Shown here: positions 9,398 to 20,207 of the stretch, piece after piece
Numbering within the stretch: position 1 is the stretch's first letter
Layout of the letters: the number at the start of each line of letters is the position of its first letter
Program-made: the position numbers and the translations under genes
The notes under the pieces: model-generated
Databases searched by the model: none
What the model saw: only the letters and a program-made list of their open reading frames with translations
Told to the model about the DNA's origin: nothing
Source of the DNA: Ostreococcus lucimarinus CCE9901
Taxonomy: Eukaryota; Chlorophyta; Mamiellophyceae; Mamiellales; Bathycoccaceae
Direction: 5' to 3'
DNA length: 64,000 bases
Assembly: GCF_000092065.1 (NCBI RefSeq)
Contig: NC_009357.1
Span: 372,001 to 436,000, forward strand

Positions 9398-10237
9398 CTA
9401 GTCTCTGAGGTCGAAGCCGTAATCTAACCCTCTGCGCTCGTCTACGATCATTGAATTCCCTGAAATGATCTTCCCGTGCCGGTTTTTCACCCGCGCCACG
9501 TAATCATCGTAGCCGTCGGTGTACTCGACTCGGCGAATGCTAGTCCCGTATCCTGTGAGCTTGGTAAGAGACTCACACGATTTGAACACCTCACTCGGTA
9601 TGGTGTGCACACCGACGTTGTCATCGATGTTAAGCTTTCGAAGCCTTTTTAATCGCCCCAGCGCGGCGGGGATGACGGTGAGTGCGCACGCGCTCGCGTC
9701 GATTTCCTCGAGTCGCTCGCAGTCGGCGAGCGCATCCAACGCGCTCGAATCGAGCGACTTATTCCTCGCAAACTTCACCGTCGTCAGCGCGATACACGTC
9801 GAAATCGTCGTAGGAATCGTCGATAACTCGCATTCACACGCACTGAGCGTCTGCAGCGCCTTTAACGATCCGATGGTCGCCGGCAGCGCGCGCAGTCGGT
9901 TGCCGTCGACGATGAGCGTCTTGAGCTTTACCAGCGCCCCGATTTCATCCGGTAGCGTCTCTATGACGTTCGCCGCGAGCACAAGACGCGTAATGTTGAC
10001 GCAATTTCCAATTTCTCGCGGTATCTCGCGCAGCTTGTTGTTCGTCGCGTCGAGATTGCGAAGTTTCAGTGCGAATTCACGCTCTCTGTCGAACAACTTT
10101 TGTGGCAGCTCGCGCAAGTTCGCATCGCGCAGGGCGACGATTCCAGTGCTTTTCCACGCATTTTCTCGAGATTCTGTTTTCGATTTCGCCGCAGGCGCGC
10201 GCTTAGACGTTTGGGGAGCGCTCGCGACACAGCCCAT
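9398..10237 (-). CDS. Lipid-anchored leucine-rich-repeat protein (LRRC57-like)
   Basis: A 279-aa protein with about seven LRRs of 22-24 residues (LRNLDATNNKLREIPREIG, LVKLKTLIVDGNRLRALP and so on), of the SHOC2/LRRC57 type with the LxxLPxxIGxL pattern. The N-terminus MGCVASAP is a textbook dual acylation site: N-myristoylation at Gly2 and palmitoylation at Cys3. The protein is therefore predicted to sit on a membrane. A basic Lys/Arg/Ser segment separates the anchor from the repeats. It lacks a kinase or NBS domain. A plausible role is as a scaffold for small GTPase or phosphatase signalling, but this is not shown by sequence. Confidence 0.82.
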   Translation of the reverse strand: MGCVASAPQTSKRAPAAKSKTESRENAWKSTGIVALRDANLRELPQKLFDREREFALKLRNLDATNNKLREIPREIGNCVNITRLVLAANVIETLPDEIGALVKLKTLIVDGNRLRALPATIGSLKALQTLSACECELSTIPTTISTCIALTTVKFARNKSLDSSALDALADCERLEEIDASACALTVIPAALGRLKRLRKLNIDDNVGVHTIPSEVFKSCESLTKLTGYGTSIRRVEYTDGYDDYVARVKNRHGKIISGNSMIVDERRGLDYGFDLRD

Positions 10238-10347
10238 GTCTCATAGTGAGGACGGCTGGCGCCCGCGAGGCGACGGCAAGAAAGTTTCGCATTGTAATCG
10301 CAGCTGATTACTACATCGCTAAATGGCTATGATGACAGCGTACGCGA

Positions 10348-12072
10348 TCACTTCTTTTCCTTTTCCTTTTTCTCCTTGGACTTGGACTTGCCTTTCCACT
10401 TTTTCGGTAGCGGCGGCATCGCCTCGTCGTCATTTTTCTTGCGCGGCGTCTTCTTGCGCTTCTTCTTGTCGGGCGCGTACACTTTCGGGTCCGCACCCAT
10501 AGGCATGTCAAGAGGCGCACGTCGCGGATTGTCTTCTTTGCCGTCTTTACGCTTCCGACGGCGCAAACCCTTCTCGCCGGTGTGATTCAACATCCACTCT
10601 GGCACTTCGCAGCCGCTATTCTTCATCACGTTGGCGATCGGTTTCAAGTCTCCTCTTTGCGCGTCTTCTTCGGTGAAAAACGTAATCGCAGCTCCAGGAC
10701 GACCCGCGCGACCACTACGACCGATGCGATGGATGTAACTCGTGGGAGAACCAGGAAAATCAAAGTTGATGACGGTGGAGACACCGACGAAATCCATCCC
10801 GCGCGCCATTAAATCCGTCGCGATAAGAACCCACGTCTCGCCCATGCGGAATCGATCGACTTGCTCTTCGCGCTTAGAATCTGACATTTCGGCGTGAATC
10901 AGTCCGATGTGTAATCCATCGCCCGTGAGCTCTTTAGCGAGATGCTTCGCTCGCTCCTTTGACTGCGTGAAAATAATAACCGGTGGCTTGATGCCTTCGC
11001 GAATGATTTGACGTAACGCCAACAGCTTCCCCGCCTCGTGCCCACAAAATACCATACGCTGTGAAATCGTATTCGACGCGCTATTTCGCTCACCCACGGT
11101 GAGCCGAATCGGGCGCGCCATGACGCTTCGCGCGAGTTCCTCTACTTTTTCGGGCAGCGTCGCGCTGAACAACGCGCGGGTCACGTCTTTGTTGTCGCAC
11201 GCCGCGACAACGGCGTCAATCTGCTCGACAAAACCCATCTCGAAGAGTTTATCCGCCTCATCCAACACGAGATAAAGCACCTTGGATAAATCAATCTTGT
11301 CGTGCTGCAACAAAATCTTGAGTCGCATCGGCGTCGCGACGACGATGTCCACCTTGCTAAAATCGTTCCCAGCCGTCGCTTTCGTCAACAGACACGACTT
11401 CAACCCACTGACTCCTCGCGAGAGAATGCGTAAGATTCGCGCCGACTGCCCCGCGAGCTCCTTGGTGGGCGCGAGCAAGAGCGCTCGCGCGCCGCCCTCT
11501 TCGTGCGTTCCGAGCTTCATGATAATCGGCAACAGAAACGCCAGAGTTTTACCGCTCCCCGTGGGCGCGATGGCGAGTAATTCGCTCCCCGAGCACAAGA
11601 TCGGCACCGCTTGACGCTGAATCGGCGTCGGTTCTTTGAAATTCGCCTCGCGCATGCGCTCGAGCAGGCGCCGGCCGCACTTGTACCTCTCGTGCAGTTC
11701 CTCAAATCCTTGCAACGGCGCTGGACACGCCCCGTCCGCGCCTTGCACGCGCATCTTCAGACGTTTTCGCATCGCGTTTGCCTCGTTGTCCGCGAGCGGG
11801 GTCCACGACGTCGAGACGTCGCGCGCGTCGCGCCCAGCGTCCGAATCCGATTCGTCCGAGTCCGAGCCCGACTCGTCGTCGTCGTCGTCCGAATCCGCGC
11901 GCGCGGCGCGCGAACCCTCGTCCTCGTCGCGTTTTGCGTCCTCACCGCGTCCTTCCGCGAAGCTTCGCGCCACCGCCGCGTCCACGGGCTTGAAGTTTTT
12001 CCGGTTAAATTTCGCGCCGCCGCACAGTTCGGCGAACGCCTGCGCCTGTTTCGCCCTGCTCGACGCGCTCAT
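10348..12072 (-). CDS. DDX52: DEAD-box RNA helicase ROK1/DDX52
   Basis: A 574-aa ATP-dependent RNA helicase for 18S rRNA processing in the nucleolus. After an acidic Asp/Ser-rich N-terminus (DSDDDDDESGSDSDESD), motifs appear in order: Q motif (KEPTPIQRQAVP), motif I (APTGSGKT), Ia (APTKELAGQ), II (DEAD in LVLDEADKLF), III (SAT), the ATDLMARGMDF region, and VI (HRIGRSGRAGRPG). The FKEPTPIQRQAVPILCSG context and MARGMDFVGVSTVINFDFP favour the ROK1/DDX52 subfamily. The C-terminus is a long Lys/Arg tail, usual for nucleolar helicases. The start at 12072 (MSASSRAKQAQAF) is preferred over an ATG far upstream, whose extension is low-complexity Arg-rich and would occupy the promoter. Confidence 0.9.
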   Translation of the reverse strand: MSASSRAKQAQAFAELCGGAKFNRKNFKPVDAAVARSFAEGRGEDAKRDEDEGSRAARADSDDDDDESGSDSDESDSDAGRDARDVSTSWTPLADNEANAMRKRLKMRVQGADGACPAPLQGFEELHERYKCGRRLLERMREANFKEPTPIQRQAVPILCSGSELLAIAPTGSGKTLAFLLPIIMKLGTHEEGGARALLLAPTKELAGQSARILRILSRGVSGLKSCLLTKATAGNDFSKVDIVVATPMRLKILLQHDKIDLSKVLYLVLDEADKLFEMGFVEQIDAVVAACDNKDVTRALFSATLPEKVEELARSVMARPIRLTVGERNSASNTISQRMVFCGHEAGKLLALRQIIREGIKPPVIIFTQSKERAKHLAKELTGDGLHIGLIHAEMSDSKREEQVDRFRMGETWVLIATDLMARGMDFVGVSTVINFDFPGSPTSYIHRIGRSGRAGRPGAAITFFTEEDAQRGDLKPIANVMKNSGCEVPEWMLNHTGEKGLRRRKRKDGKEDNPRRAPLDMPMGADPKVYAPDKKKRKKTPRKKNDDEAMPPLPKKWKGKSKSKEKKEKEKK

Positions 12073-12918
12073 GGCGCGCGTCGCGGCGCGGTGATCGAAG
12101 ACGCGCGACTTCGATTCGTTCGAGCGTCGCCGCGGCGGCGGCGAGACGTCGCTTCGACGATCCGCGGCGCGATGTGGGCGACGCGGGGCGCGTCCGGCGC
12201 GTCGCCAAAAATGTGTCATTCGCGCAATACCAGCTCGCGAGGCCGCGGCTGTCGCCGCGCGCCACCGAAAACGACGCGCGCGCGCGCGAAATAAACTCCG
12301 CGAGGCGCTCGCGCGAATGCCGGCGACGTTCGCGCCGTCGAGCGGTGCGATCCCGCGCCGAACCATCGCGCGCAAACCATCGCACGTCGCCTCGAATGAT
12401 GCAAAATCCATCATTCGGGCGCTTAAATCGCGTCCGAATTCGACGAAAAGTCGGGAAACGCTGGAGCACGAAAAGTTCTGACCGTCGGCGCGAAGAGCAT
12501 AAAGAAACCAAGCGATACCGGGGGTTCCTGACGTCTTCCGACATCGGTACTTATCCGGCCCACGCGGTCTTAACTGAGAAGTTCCGATGGGTTTCTGTGA
12601 TTTTCCGCGGGTGTGGTCGCTTGATAACACCATGATACGCACGACCCTTTAGCCGCGCACCACGGGGGATTACGACGCGAAAGTTACGGGTACTTTTGAC
12701 ACCATTTACGTACTGTAACACTCGAACCCCCATCATTCACAAAATGCACCCCTCCATTTATCGCTCCCCCCGCGCCGATCCGGTGATGGCGCTCGCGCCC
12801 CTCTTCGTGCGCGCGTTCGCCCCGCGCGCGCGGTCGACGCGCGACCGCGCGCCGCGCGCGCGTCGACGTCGCGCGCGGCGTCCGCGCACCGCCGCGCGCC
12901 GCTCGCGCGCGATCGGAC
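12073..12918. other. 846-bp divergent intergenic region
   Basis: The largest gene-free stretch in the window, between the starts of ROK1 (minus) and the unknown gene at 12919 (plus). Overlapping ORFs of 60-180 codons exist in several frames, but they are Arg/Ser-rich shadows and none matches a family. AT-richer stretches lie at about 12400-12760. The decamer GGTACTTTTG occurs near 12687 and again twice near 43800. It presumably holds two promoters; no RNA gene was recognised. Confidence 0.4.
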
Positions 12919-14297
12919 ATGTCGAACATCGCGCGCGCCGCGGCGCGCCCCGCGCCCCGAGACGCGCGCCGCGCGACGCGCGCGGCGCGCGCGGCGCCGC
13001 GCGGCGGCGGCGGCGGCGGCGAACCTCGGGCGTCGTGGTCGCCGCGCGCGTCGTCGCGCGCGCGACCGTCGCCGTTCAGCGCGCGCGCGCGCGGACGCGG
13101 ACGCGGATCGAGCGCGGACGCGGTGAGCGTGGACGCGCGCGTCGCGGCGCGGACGCGACGCGACGAGGACGAGGACGGGAGGGGGCGGGTCGTCGGCGCG
13201 AGACGACGCGCCGGCGCGGGAACGTCGGCGGTGGCGCTGGAACGGCGCGCGGACGCGGCGCGGCGGATGCGACGACGGAGGATTCGCGTGGCGCCGAGCG
13301 CGGGATCGCGGGACGACGACGACGCGGGATGGGATGAGGGACCGATCGGCGGCGACGAGGACGACGCGCGCTGGGGCGGGGCGCCGACGAAGTCGCGAGA
13401 GGACGACGGGGACGATTGGTTCGGAAGCATGACTTCGATGGACGTAGACGCGTATGGGGACGTAATGATGGGCGGTAAGCGTTCGAGCGGGTCGACGGCG
13501 TCGTCCGCCGCCGATGACATCATCGACGGCGCGAACGACTGGTTCAACAACAACGACGACTGGTTCGAGCCGCAGTACAAGGAAGTGAACGCGCCGCCGG
13601 GAACGATGCTGGAAAAGGTTCAACGCATGACTCTGAACGAACCGTCGGACTTTAGCTTCAAGGATGGGGAGTATTTTGACTTGATGGGATACGTCAAGCA
13701 CAAGACGGATAACGAGTTTTGCTTGGTGCTCGAGGTGGCGGAACGCGCGCGAGAACGCAAGCTCGAAAGATCCGAGAGTTTAAGCGGCACCGGGCCGCGT
13801 TTGCCCCCGATTCAACAGGTACGTTCGTAAGGCTCGATCGCAAGACTTTTCTTGGCGATGACGAAAAACGCATTGTGGAACACCGAGTCGCAAATCATGC
13901 GGACAAAACTGCGCCATCCATTTCCGTAGCCATTTCCGAGAGTTTTTGATTTACGATTCCCGCTTTTTGACGCGTTTCGAGACGACTGACGTGTTCGTAA
14001 CTTTTCACATTCATTCAGGCAATCGCGGATTTAGCGCTCGAGATCGAGTTGAGCGGAGGCAAGACGTCGGCGTACTTGGCGATGCGAGAAGCCGCCGATC
14101 GGGCGCGCTTGCGCTACGAGCTTCAACAGGCTTCGTGGTGTTGGGACAAGTACTCCGAAGACTCCATGCGCGCATTGGGTGTGAGTGAAAAGGCGGAGCA
14201 GATGCTGCACCAAGGCGAGCGCATCGACGAAGCTATGGATTTCGAGCGGGAACTCATGATTGAGGACATGAACGACTCGGGCACTCGACGATTCTAA
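12919..14297 (+). CDS. Unknown protein with one intron, probably organelle-targeted
   Basis: Exon 1 (12919-13818) and exon 2 (14019-14297) flank a 200-nt intron (13819-14018) with donor CAG|GTACGT, an ACTGAC block at about 13985 and acceptor TTCAG. The join is in frame and yields about 392 aa. The first 110 residues are extremely Arg/Ala/Gly-rich, which may be a transit peptide or partly untranslated. The middle is acidic with repeated D-W-F motifs (DDWFGS, NDWFNNNDDWFEP). The conserved-looking C-terminal 150 residues include PSDFSFKDGEYFDLMGYVKHKTDNEFCLVLEVA, then helices ending EDMNDSGTRRF. I do not recognise a family. The start is uncertain; an internal Met near 13428 (MTSMDVDAYGD) is an alternative. 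Confidence 0.6.
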
Positions 14298-14355
14298 ACA
14301 CCGCGATGATTTCATTAAATTCTTTGTTGTACCAGCATCATTTTTCATACAATCT

Positions 14356-17300
14356 TCATTCATTCTCTTTTTCTATGCGCGCATACATTTCGGCGATGTT
14401 TTCCTTACCCCCGACGACCGATTCCTCGTTAAAAGTTTTCCACGACGCGACGCTCGCCGACCCTGCGTGCTCGTTGATCGAGTACACCAATCGCAGAGCG
14501 CTGCGAAGTAAATCGTTGTTACGATCAATTTCTTGCTGCACCGCGTCACTCTTCACGCGCGCGGTGAACGTCTTCACCAGCGGTTCGCAAAATGCGTCCA
14601 AGTTCGCGAGCACAGCGTCCGCCGAGTTGGGCGCGACGCCGGCGCTCAACTTGCGCAGCGCCGCGTGCGCGAGCATCTTGATGTCGTAATGATCACCAAG
14701 CCCGCTCGCGAGGGCTACGACGACGTCACGCGCATTCACTAAACCGCCACACGAGTCCAAAATGGTATTAACGCATTCAAACGCGGATTTTCGGCACTCC
14801 AAGCCATCGTCGACGGTGTGCTTGAAGGCGCCGAGATCGATGACGCGAACGAGCTCCGTCGCGATGGCTGTCTGTTCAAGCAGCTTTGGTAAAACATCGG
14901 AAAGAAGAGGCGTGATGAGCGTGCTCTCGCGATGAATCACAGCAGTGAGCGTTTTTATCACCGAAGTTCGCACGTTTACGTCCTCATCCGATATGGCGCC
15001 CATGAACTCTGGCAATCGCAACTCGCTTCGGATCTTCGTGAGCTCGCCCTTTTCGCTCGCCAACACGGCGAATTTTATCGCAGAGATGAGCGTCGCCTTT
15101 TCGAGGGGCGACGCGCTCACGGCGAATCTTTTGTGTACGTCTTGTATGAGCTTGCTCGGATTTGACGCCGCCAATCTGCCGAGGCACTCGGCGACGACGT
15201 TTCGCACGCCTTCCTCCTCCGAACTCGCGGTGCCGTACAAAATCGTCAACACTTTACTCGCCTCGTCTTCGGTCAAGTTTCCGACGACGATAACCTCGCG
15301 AAGCGCCTGAAGAAGCGAGTACTGATGCTCCATAGAATCGCTCTCGAGCTTTGACACGATGAGCGGGAGATATTTCGCACGATTTCCTACGGCGACTCGC
15401 CCGAGCGTCAACGCGGACGCGCCCTTGACTTCGTCTCCGTAGCTATCGAAAGCGGAAAACAAAATGGTTTCTAATTCTTTATCAGCCGAAAGATCGGTCA
15501 AACGACCGATTTCGCCGATGCAAAGTAGCGTGTACACAGCCTCGATTCCACTGACTCCTTGGAGTTTGGCTAGCAGCGTCGACATGGTTTGCTTTATCGC
15601 CGCCGCGGCGACGCATGCGGCGGCGACGCACTTGGCTAAACTGTGCGCCACGAACTGACTATCGACGGACTGAATGTCTTTCGTGTCGGATAAAGCCTCG
15701 AAGAGAGATTCAAAATTCACCACACCGGCAAGAATGAGATTCTTATAGAGCTCTTGAAGCGATTTCAAAGTCTGTCTCTGCACCAACGGCGACCGCGTGA
15801 GCTTGAGCGCGAGTGGCATCGTCGACTTCGCCGTCTCCTGAGTCGCCTTGGGGAAGACGCTGGCGGCGGCTACGATTGTGGTTAAAAGTCCAACAGAAAG
15901 CGTAGCAAGATGCAAGTCTTCTTCGCTCAAGAGAGTCGACGCTTCGACGACGATGGGGACGACGTCGGGATCTTGTAACGCCGCGCGATGCGATGAAATC
16001 AACGCCGTGAGCGCCGCGAGCGCACTCTCGCGTAAGGATTTATTCGCCTTGCGCAGGAAAGTCGTGAGCTCGCTCGTCATCGCAGCCGCAACGGCAGAGA
16101 GATCCATTGGCCGAGAAGATCCCGCGATCATGGCGAACGCACGCACAGCAGGTAAACGAGTCGTCTCGTTTCGCGAACGTTCGAGGAGCAATCCGAGCGC
16201 TCGCGATTGATCCTGAGTGTTGATGTGATCGTTCAGCGTGGCCAGAATTACCGCCGAAGCGTGAATCGCAGCTTCTTTGACGTCTTGGTCTTCATCACTC
16301 GCGTCGAGCTTGGTGAGAACTGCATCTAGTAATGACTTGATTTGACTTGCGTTTTCGGCGGACACCGCTCCCGTGTCTTCTCGGCGCAACACAGAAACCA
16401 CAGCGGCGCACGCGCGCAACGCCTCGGTGACAAGTTTGTAATACTTGTCGGTACAGGCGGCAAAAATTTGCGGCAATAAATCTCGCACGTATGGCTCTAG
16501 GATCTCCAAGTTATTCGGCTTGCAAACACTGCAAACAAACGCGAGCGCCTCAATTCGAGCCGAACTTCCACACGCCTTGTCGCCGACGCAACGTTGGACG
16601 ATGTTCATCAACGAGCTTCGAATTTCTGCGTCCGAGATGTCGGAAAGTATGCTAGGAAACACCGATGCGAGAGAGCTCAGGAGCGCGAACGCCGCAACCT
16701 GCGTCTTAGGCGACTTTGAAGCCGATTCTCGAATGATGATTCGAATGACATCCGTCGTCGTCTCTCTCAACTTGGCGCTCATCTTGGACTCTGGATCGTG
16801 TTCGCGGAATTTTGCACCCACTCGAACGATGTCGCCGATGACAGAAAACACATCCAGTTGCACGCTCGGCTCACGATCCTTCGTTCGCGCGAGAAGTTTG
16901 CTCATGACGTCGTCGTAGTGCTCCGACAGCGTCGGCTCGGACGCGACGCCGACGAGGGCGCTAAGCATTTTCGCAGCCGCGCGACGAACTTTCCAGCTCT
17001 CGTCGTCGTCATCGTTGTATTCATCGTCGTCGCTATACACATCCTCATCTTCGTCTTCGTAAGTATCCATGTCTTCCGTTTCGTCGTCGTCAAAATTTGG
17101 ATCGTACGAGATGTACTTGAGCGCGCACGCAAAGCGTGCGGCTGTGCCCTCATCGCCTTGCACGTTCGCTGGACACGAAGAAACGACGTTATCGATCGCT
17201 TGAAGCGCACCCTCTATGTTCACGATCACCTCCTCGTCGTACTCGTCCGTGGAAGATTCGCAAACGCGAAGTAATAAAGGCATCACCTCGTTCACGTACT

Positions 17301-18163
17301 CGCCAAAGCGATAGCCGAGCGCGCGCGCGGTGGCGCCCAAGACAAACGTGTGCAAGTCACTCTTCCCTTTCTTTGCCGCAACCTTATCTTTCAACACTTC
17401 CATCACCATATTCACCGTCTGATTGAGCATGTCATCCTTCATGAACGTCGCCAAGAGCGCCAAACACTGCGCCGCGCGTTTACGCGTCCCCGACTTGCCG
17501 TGTTCCAAATGTTTCAACAACGTCTCTTGCAACTTTGCGCTGTGCTCTTCACTCAATCTCGCGTGCGGCATCTCACTGAGCACCGTCATCATGACGTGCA
17601 ACACATCCACGGCCTCCGCGGCGACGTTCATCTCATCCGCCGTCGCGCCCGCGCGCGCCGCCGTCGCCACGTGCGTCGCCAACGCCGGCGCGCACGTTCC
17701 CAAAACGCCCTCTCTCGCCCCCCCCTCGAACCCACCGATCTCCCGCACGATCGTCTTCAGGCACATGCACGCCGCGTCTCGCTTCGCCGCGTCCTTTTTC
17801 TCCCCCACGCTCGCGCACAGCGCTCTCGTCGTTCGCTCCGCCGTCGTCGTCTCGCCTCTTCGCGCGATCGCCGCCGCGCACTTCATCGCCAGTCCCGCCA
17901 CGTCCGCCGCCTGATCGAACACCGCCTTGAGCACCGCGTCCATCGCGCTCTCCTCCGTCTCGCGCGACGGGAACTTATCGAACGATTCTCGCGTCACCTC
18001 TCGCAGCAGGTCCGAGCACGCCATGTACCTGTAATCTGCCGCGTCGTCGTCGTCAGTCATCGCGCTCGACGCGTCGCGTCGCGCGTCGTCCCGCACCCTT
18101 ATCCGGCGACTGCATCTTCGACAGCGCCTGCGCGAGCGTGCCGCGCGCGGCGGCGGACGCCAT
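14356..18163 (-). CDS. CAND1: CAND1, cullin exchange factor, one intron
   Basis: HEAT-repeat protein that swaps substrate-receptor modules on cullin-RING ubiquitin ligases. Exon 1 (18097-18163) encodes 22 codons plus one base (ARGTLAQALSKMQSPDK). A 61-nt intron (18036-18096; GTGCGG donor, ACTGAC block, GGCAG acceptor) joins it to exon 2 (14356-18035) as PDKDYRYMACSDLL, matching the DKDYRYMATSDLL of other CAND1 proteins. The product is 1248 aa, close to the usual 1220-1230. The strongest signature is KYISYDPNF, then an acidic linker (EDMDTYEDEDEDVYSDDDE), then SWKVRRAAAKMLSALVG. Without the intron the start would fall at 18060 and lack the N-terminal helix. Cullin partners are not in this window. 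Confidence 0.94.
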
Positions 18164-18300
18164 CGCGTCGCGATGTCGCGACGCGATGGCGTCGTCGTCG
18201 TCGTCGCGGGCGTGGTGCGCGTGTGCGGACGGGATTTTGTGAATGTATCGAAAAACCAATCCTCTTTTCGGCCTCGCGGCGTCCCCATTCGCGCGCGCGC

Positions 18301-19983
18301 ATGACGCCCGCGTGCGCGTCCGTCGCGCGATCGCACGGCGCGCGGTGCACGGCGTCGATGGCGCTCGCGTCCTCCTCCGCGTCGCCGCGCGCGACGACGG
18401 CGGGGGCGGCGGTGCCGTGCGGCGGCGCGCGCCGCGCGCGAGGTCCAGCGGTGGTGGCGCGACGGGCGCCGACGGTGCGGCGAGTCGCGACGCGCGCGAC
18501 GGTGGACGAGGACGCGCCGAAGTACCAATTGATCACGTTCTTTCGATTCGCCGCGATCGAGGACCCGGTGGCGGAGGTGGAGCGGCATCGCGCGCACATC
18601 GAGCGACGGGGCTGGGAACTGCGAGGACGGATATACGTCAACGAGCAAGGCATTAACGCACAGATGTCTGGACGAGGGCGAGAGGGAGAGGAGTACGCGC
18701 AATGGGTCGAGAGCGACGCGCGATTCGCTGGGATGCGGATATCGGTGTATCCGATGGATGCTCAGGCGCACCCGAGACTGGCGTTGCGATACAAACCCAA
18801 CTTGGTGCAACTCGAGGGAGGGACGAATCATTTACCGTTGACCGATCGAGAGAAGCGCGCGAAGCCGTTGTCGCCGAAGGAGTGGCACGATAATCTCATC
18901 AAGGTGAACTCGGGCGCGGAAGACGCGCCTTTGCTTTTGGATGTGAGAAACGGGTACGAGTGGGACGTCGGACATTTTCGCGGCGCCGAGAGACCGGTGC
19001 AAGAGTCTTTCAGGGAAACCGTCTATACGAACGTGCAAGACGGCTTAGGACCGCTGGCAAACGTGGATAAAGAAAAGCCGATCATGATGTACTGCACAGG
19101 TGGCATCCGATGCGACGTGTATTCTACAGTATTGCGAGAGCAAGGGTACAAGAACGTGATGACGCTCGAGGGCGGCGTGCAGGCGTACTTTGATGAGTAC
19201 GGCAAGCGCGATGATCAACTTTGGGATAACCATTTGTTTGTGTTCGACAGTCGACTCGCAATGGCCCCTGATGGACGTCCGAGCGCCGAGCTAGGCGAAG
19301 CAGCGGCGACTTTGCGATGTTACTGCTGTGGCGACAGTTCGGCGCCACCGCCGCACCGCAACTGCCCCAACGTCGATTGCAATAGGCTCTTCCTCGTGTG
19401 CAGTAAATGCACCGATAAGCTCGATGGATTTTGTTGCGAAGAATGCACGAAATCCGCGCACGTTCGACCGCAACTCGTCGTCCCTGGACGATATGAAAAG
19501 TATTCCAATTACGATACGCCTGAGAGTCGAGCGGCTCGCCGCGGTCCTGGTCGCTCTTTGAGAAAGGACAGACGCCGACAGCGGCGTAAACTCGAGCTCG
19601 CGGCGTATGTTCTCGAGAACATGACGAGCGCTGATGAAAGCCGGGCTCGTCTTGTGCACGCAACGGGTGGAACTTTCGCCGATCGCACGCGTAGCCTAGT
19701 CGATGCCAGTCGTGCCATTGTCGTCGAGGATGAGGATGACGACACTGAAGACGACGAGGAGTCCGATAGCGACTCTGGAGGTGAAGAAAATGAATATGGG
19801 AGGACTATAAACCCGGCGCTGAGTAGATATAGCAAGCAGCGCATCACGTTGCGCGAAGCGTACGCGTTGCTCGCCGAAGACGAGCGCACGCCGGAAAAAC
19901 TCGTTGAAGCTGCGGAACGCGTCGCGGAGGAACGAAAGCGAATGAAGCGCCTCGAACACGAAGAAACGACCGCGATGATGTAG
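18301..19983 (+). CDS. Rhodanese-domain protein of the TrhO/YceA family, plastid-type
   Basis: A 560-aa protein related to bacterial TrhO (tRNA uridine-5-oxyacetic-acid pathway hydroxylase) and plant sulfurtransferases STR7/8. A Ser/Ala/Arg-rich N-terminus of about 68 residues suggests plastid targeting. The N-terminal module contains GRIYVNEQGINAQMSG (family pattern G-x-I-x-x-x-x-E-G-I-N). The rhodanese domain runs about 195-300, with active-site C265 in MMYCTGGIRCD. A Cys cluster follows (CYCCGDSS, CPNVDCNRLF, CSKCTDK, CCEEC; about 325-375), probably zinc-binding and matching the TrhO C-terminal Cys pattern. The last 150 residues are a charged extension with an acidic DEDDDTEDDEESDSDSGG tract. 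Modification of an organellar tRNA is inferred. Confidence 0.85.
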   Translation: MTPACASVARSHGARCTASMALASSSASPRATTAGAAVPCGGARRARGPAVVARRAPTVRRVATRATVDEDAPKYQLITFFRFAAIEDPVAEVERHRAHIERRGWELRGRIYVNEQGINAQMSGRGREGEEYAQWVESDARFAGMRISVYPMDAQAHPRLALRYKPNLVQLEGGTNHLPLTDREKRAKPLSPKEWHDNLIKVNSGAEDAPLLLDVRNGYEWDVGHFRGAERPVQESFRETVYTNVQDGLGPLANVDKEKPIMMYCTGGIRCDVYSTVLREQGYKNVMTLEGGVQAYFDEYGKRDDQLWDNHLFVFDSRLAMAPDGRPSAELGEAAATLRCYCCGDSSAPPPHRNCPNVDCNRLFLVCSKCTDKLDGFCCEECTKSAHVRPQLVVPGRYEKYSNYDTPESRAARRGPGRSLRKDRRRQRRKLELAAYVLENMTSADESRARLVHATGGTFADRTRSLVDASRAIVVEDEDDDTEDDEESDSDSGGEENEYGRTINPALSRYSKQRITLREAYALLAEDERTPEKLVEAAERVAEERKRMKRLEHEETTAMM

Positions 19984-20207
19984 CTCAAATTGCGTACAGT
20001 TTAAATGATATTATTACCTGATAAATGAATGACGGAACAGTAAACGAATGATGTTATTGCGGTTGTGGAGACAACGACAAAGTGTGAAGTCAAAAATATT
20101 TTGAACTTGTGAACTTCTGTGAAGAGCTCTTGAATGCAATCAAGAGCTTCTCTTTATTTTATTGGTACGTAATATTCGTGGCAGTTTACACGCGTGCACG
20201 AGCGATC

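Noticed and set aside
12684-13701. Two long minus-strand ORFs (298 and 322 codons)
   Set aside because: They are antisense shadows of the plus-strand gene at 12919; Arg/Ala/Ser-rich without motifs.
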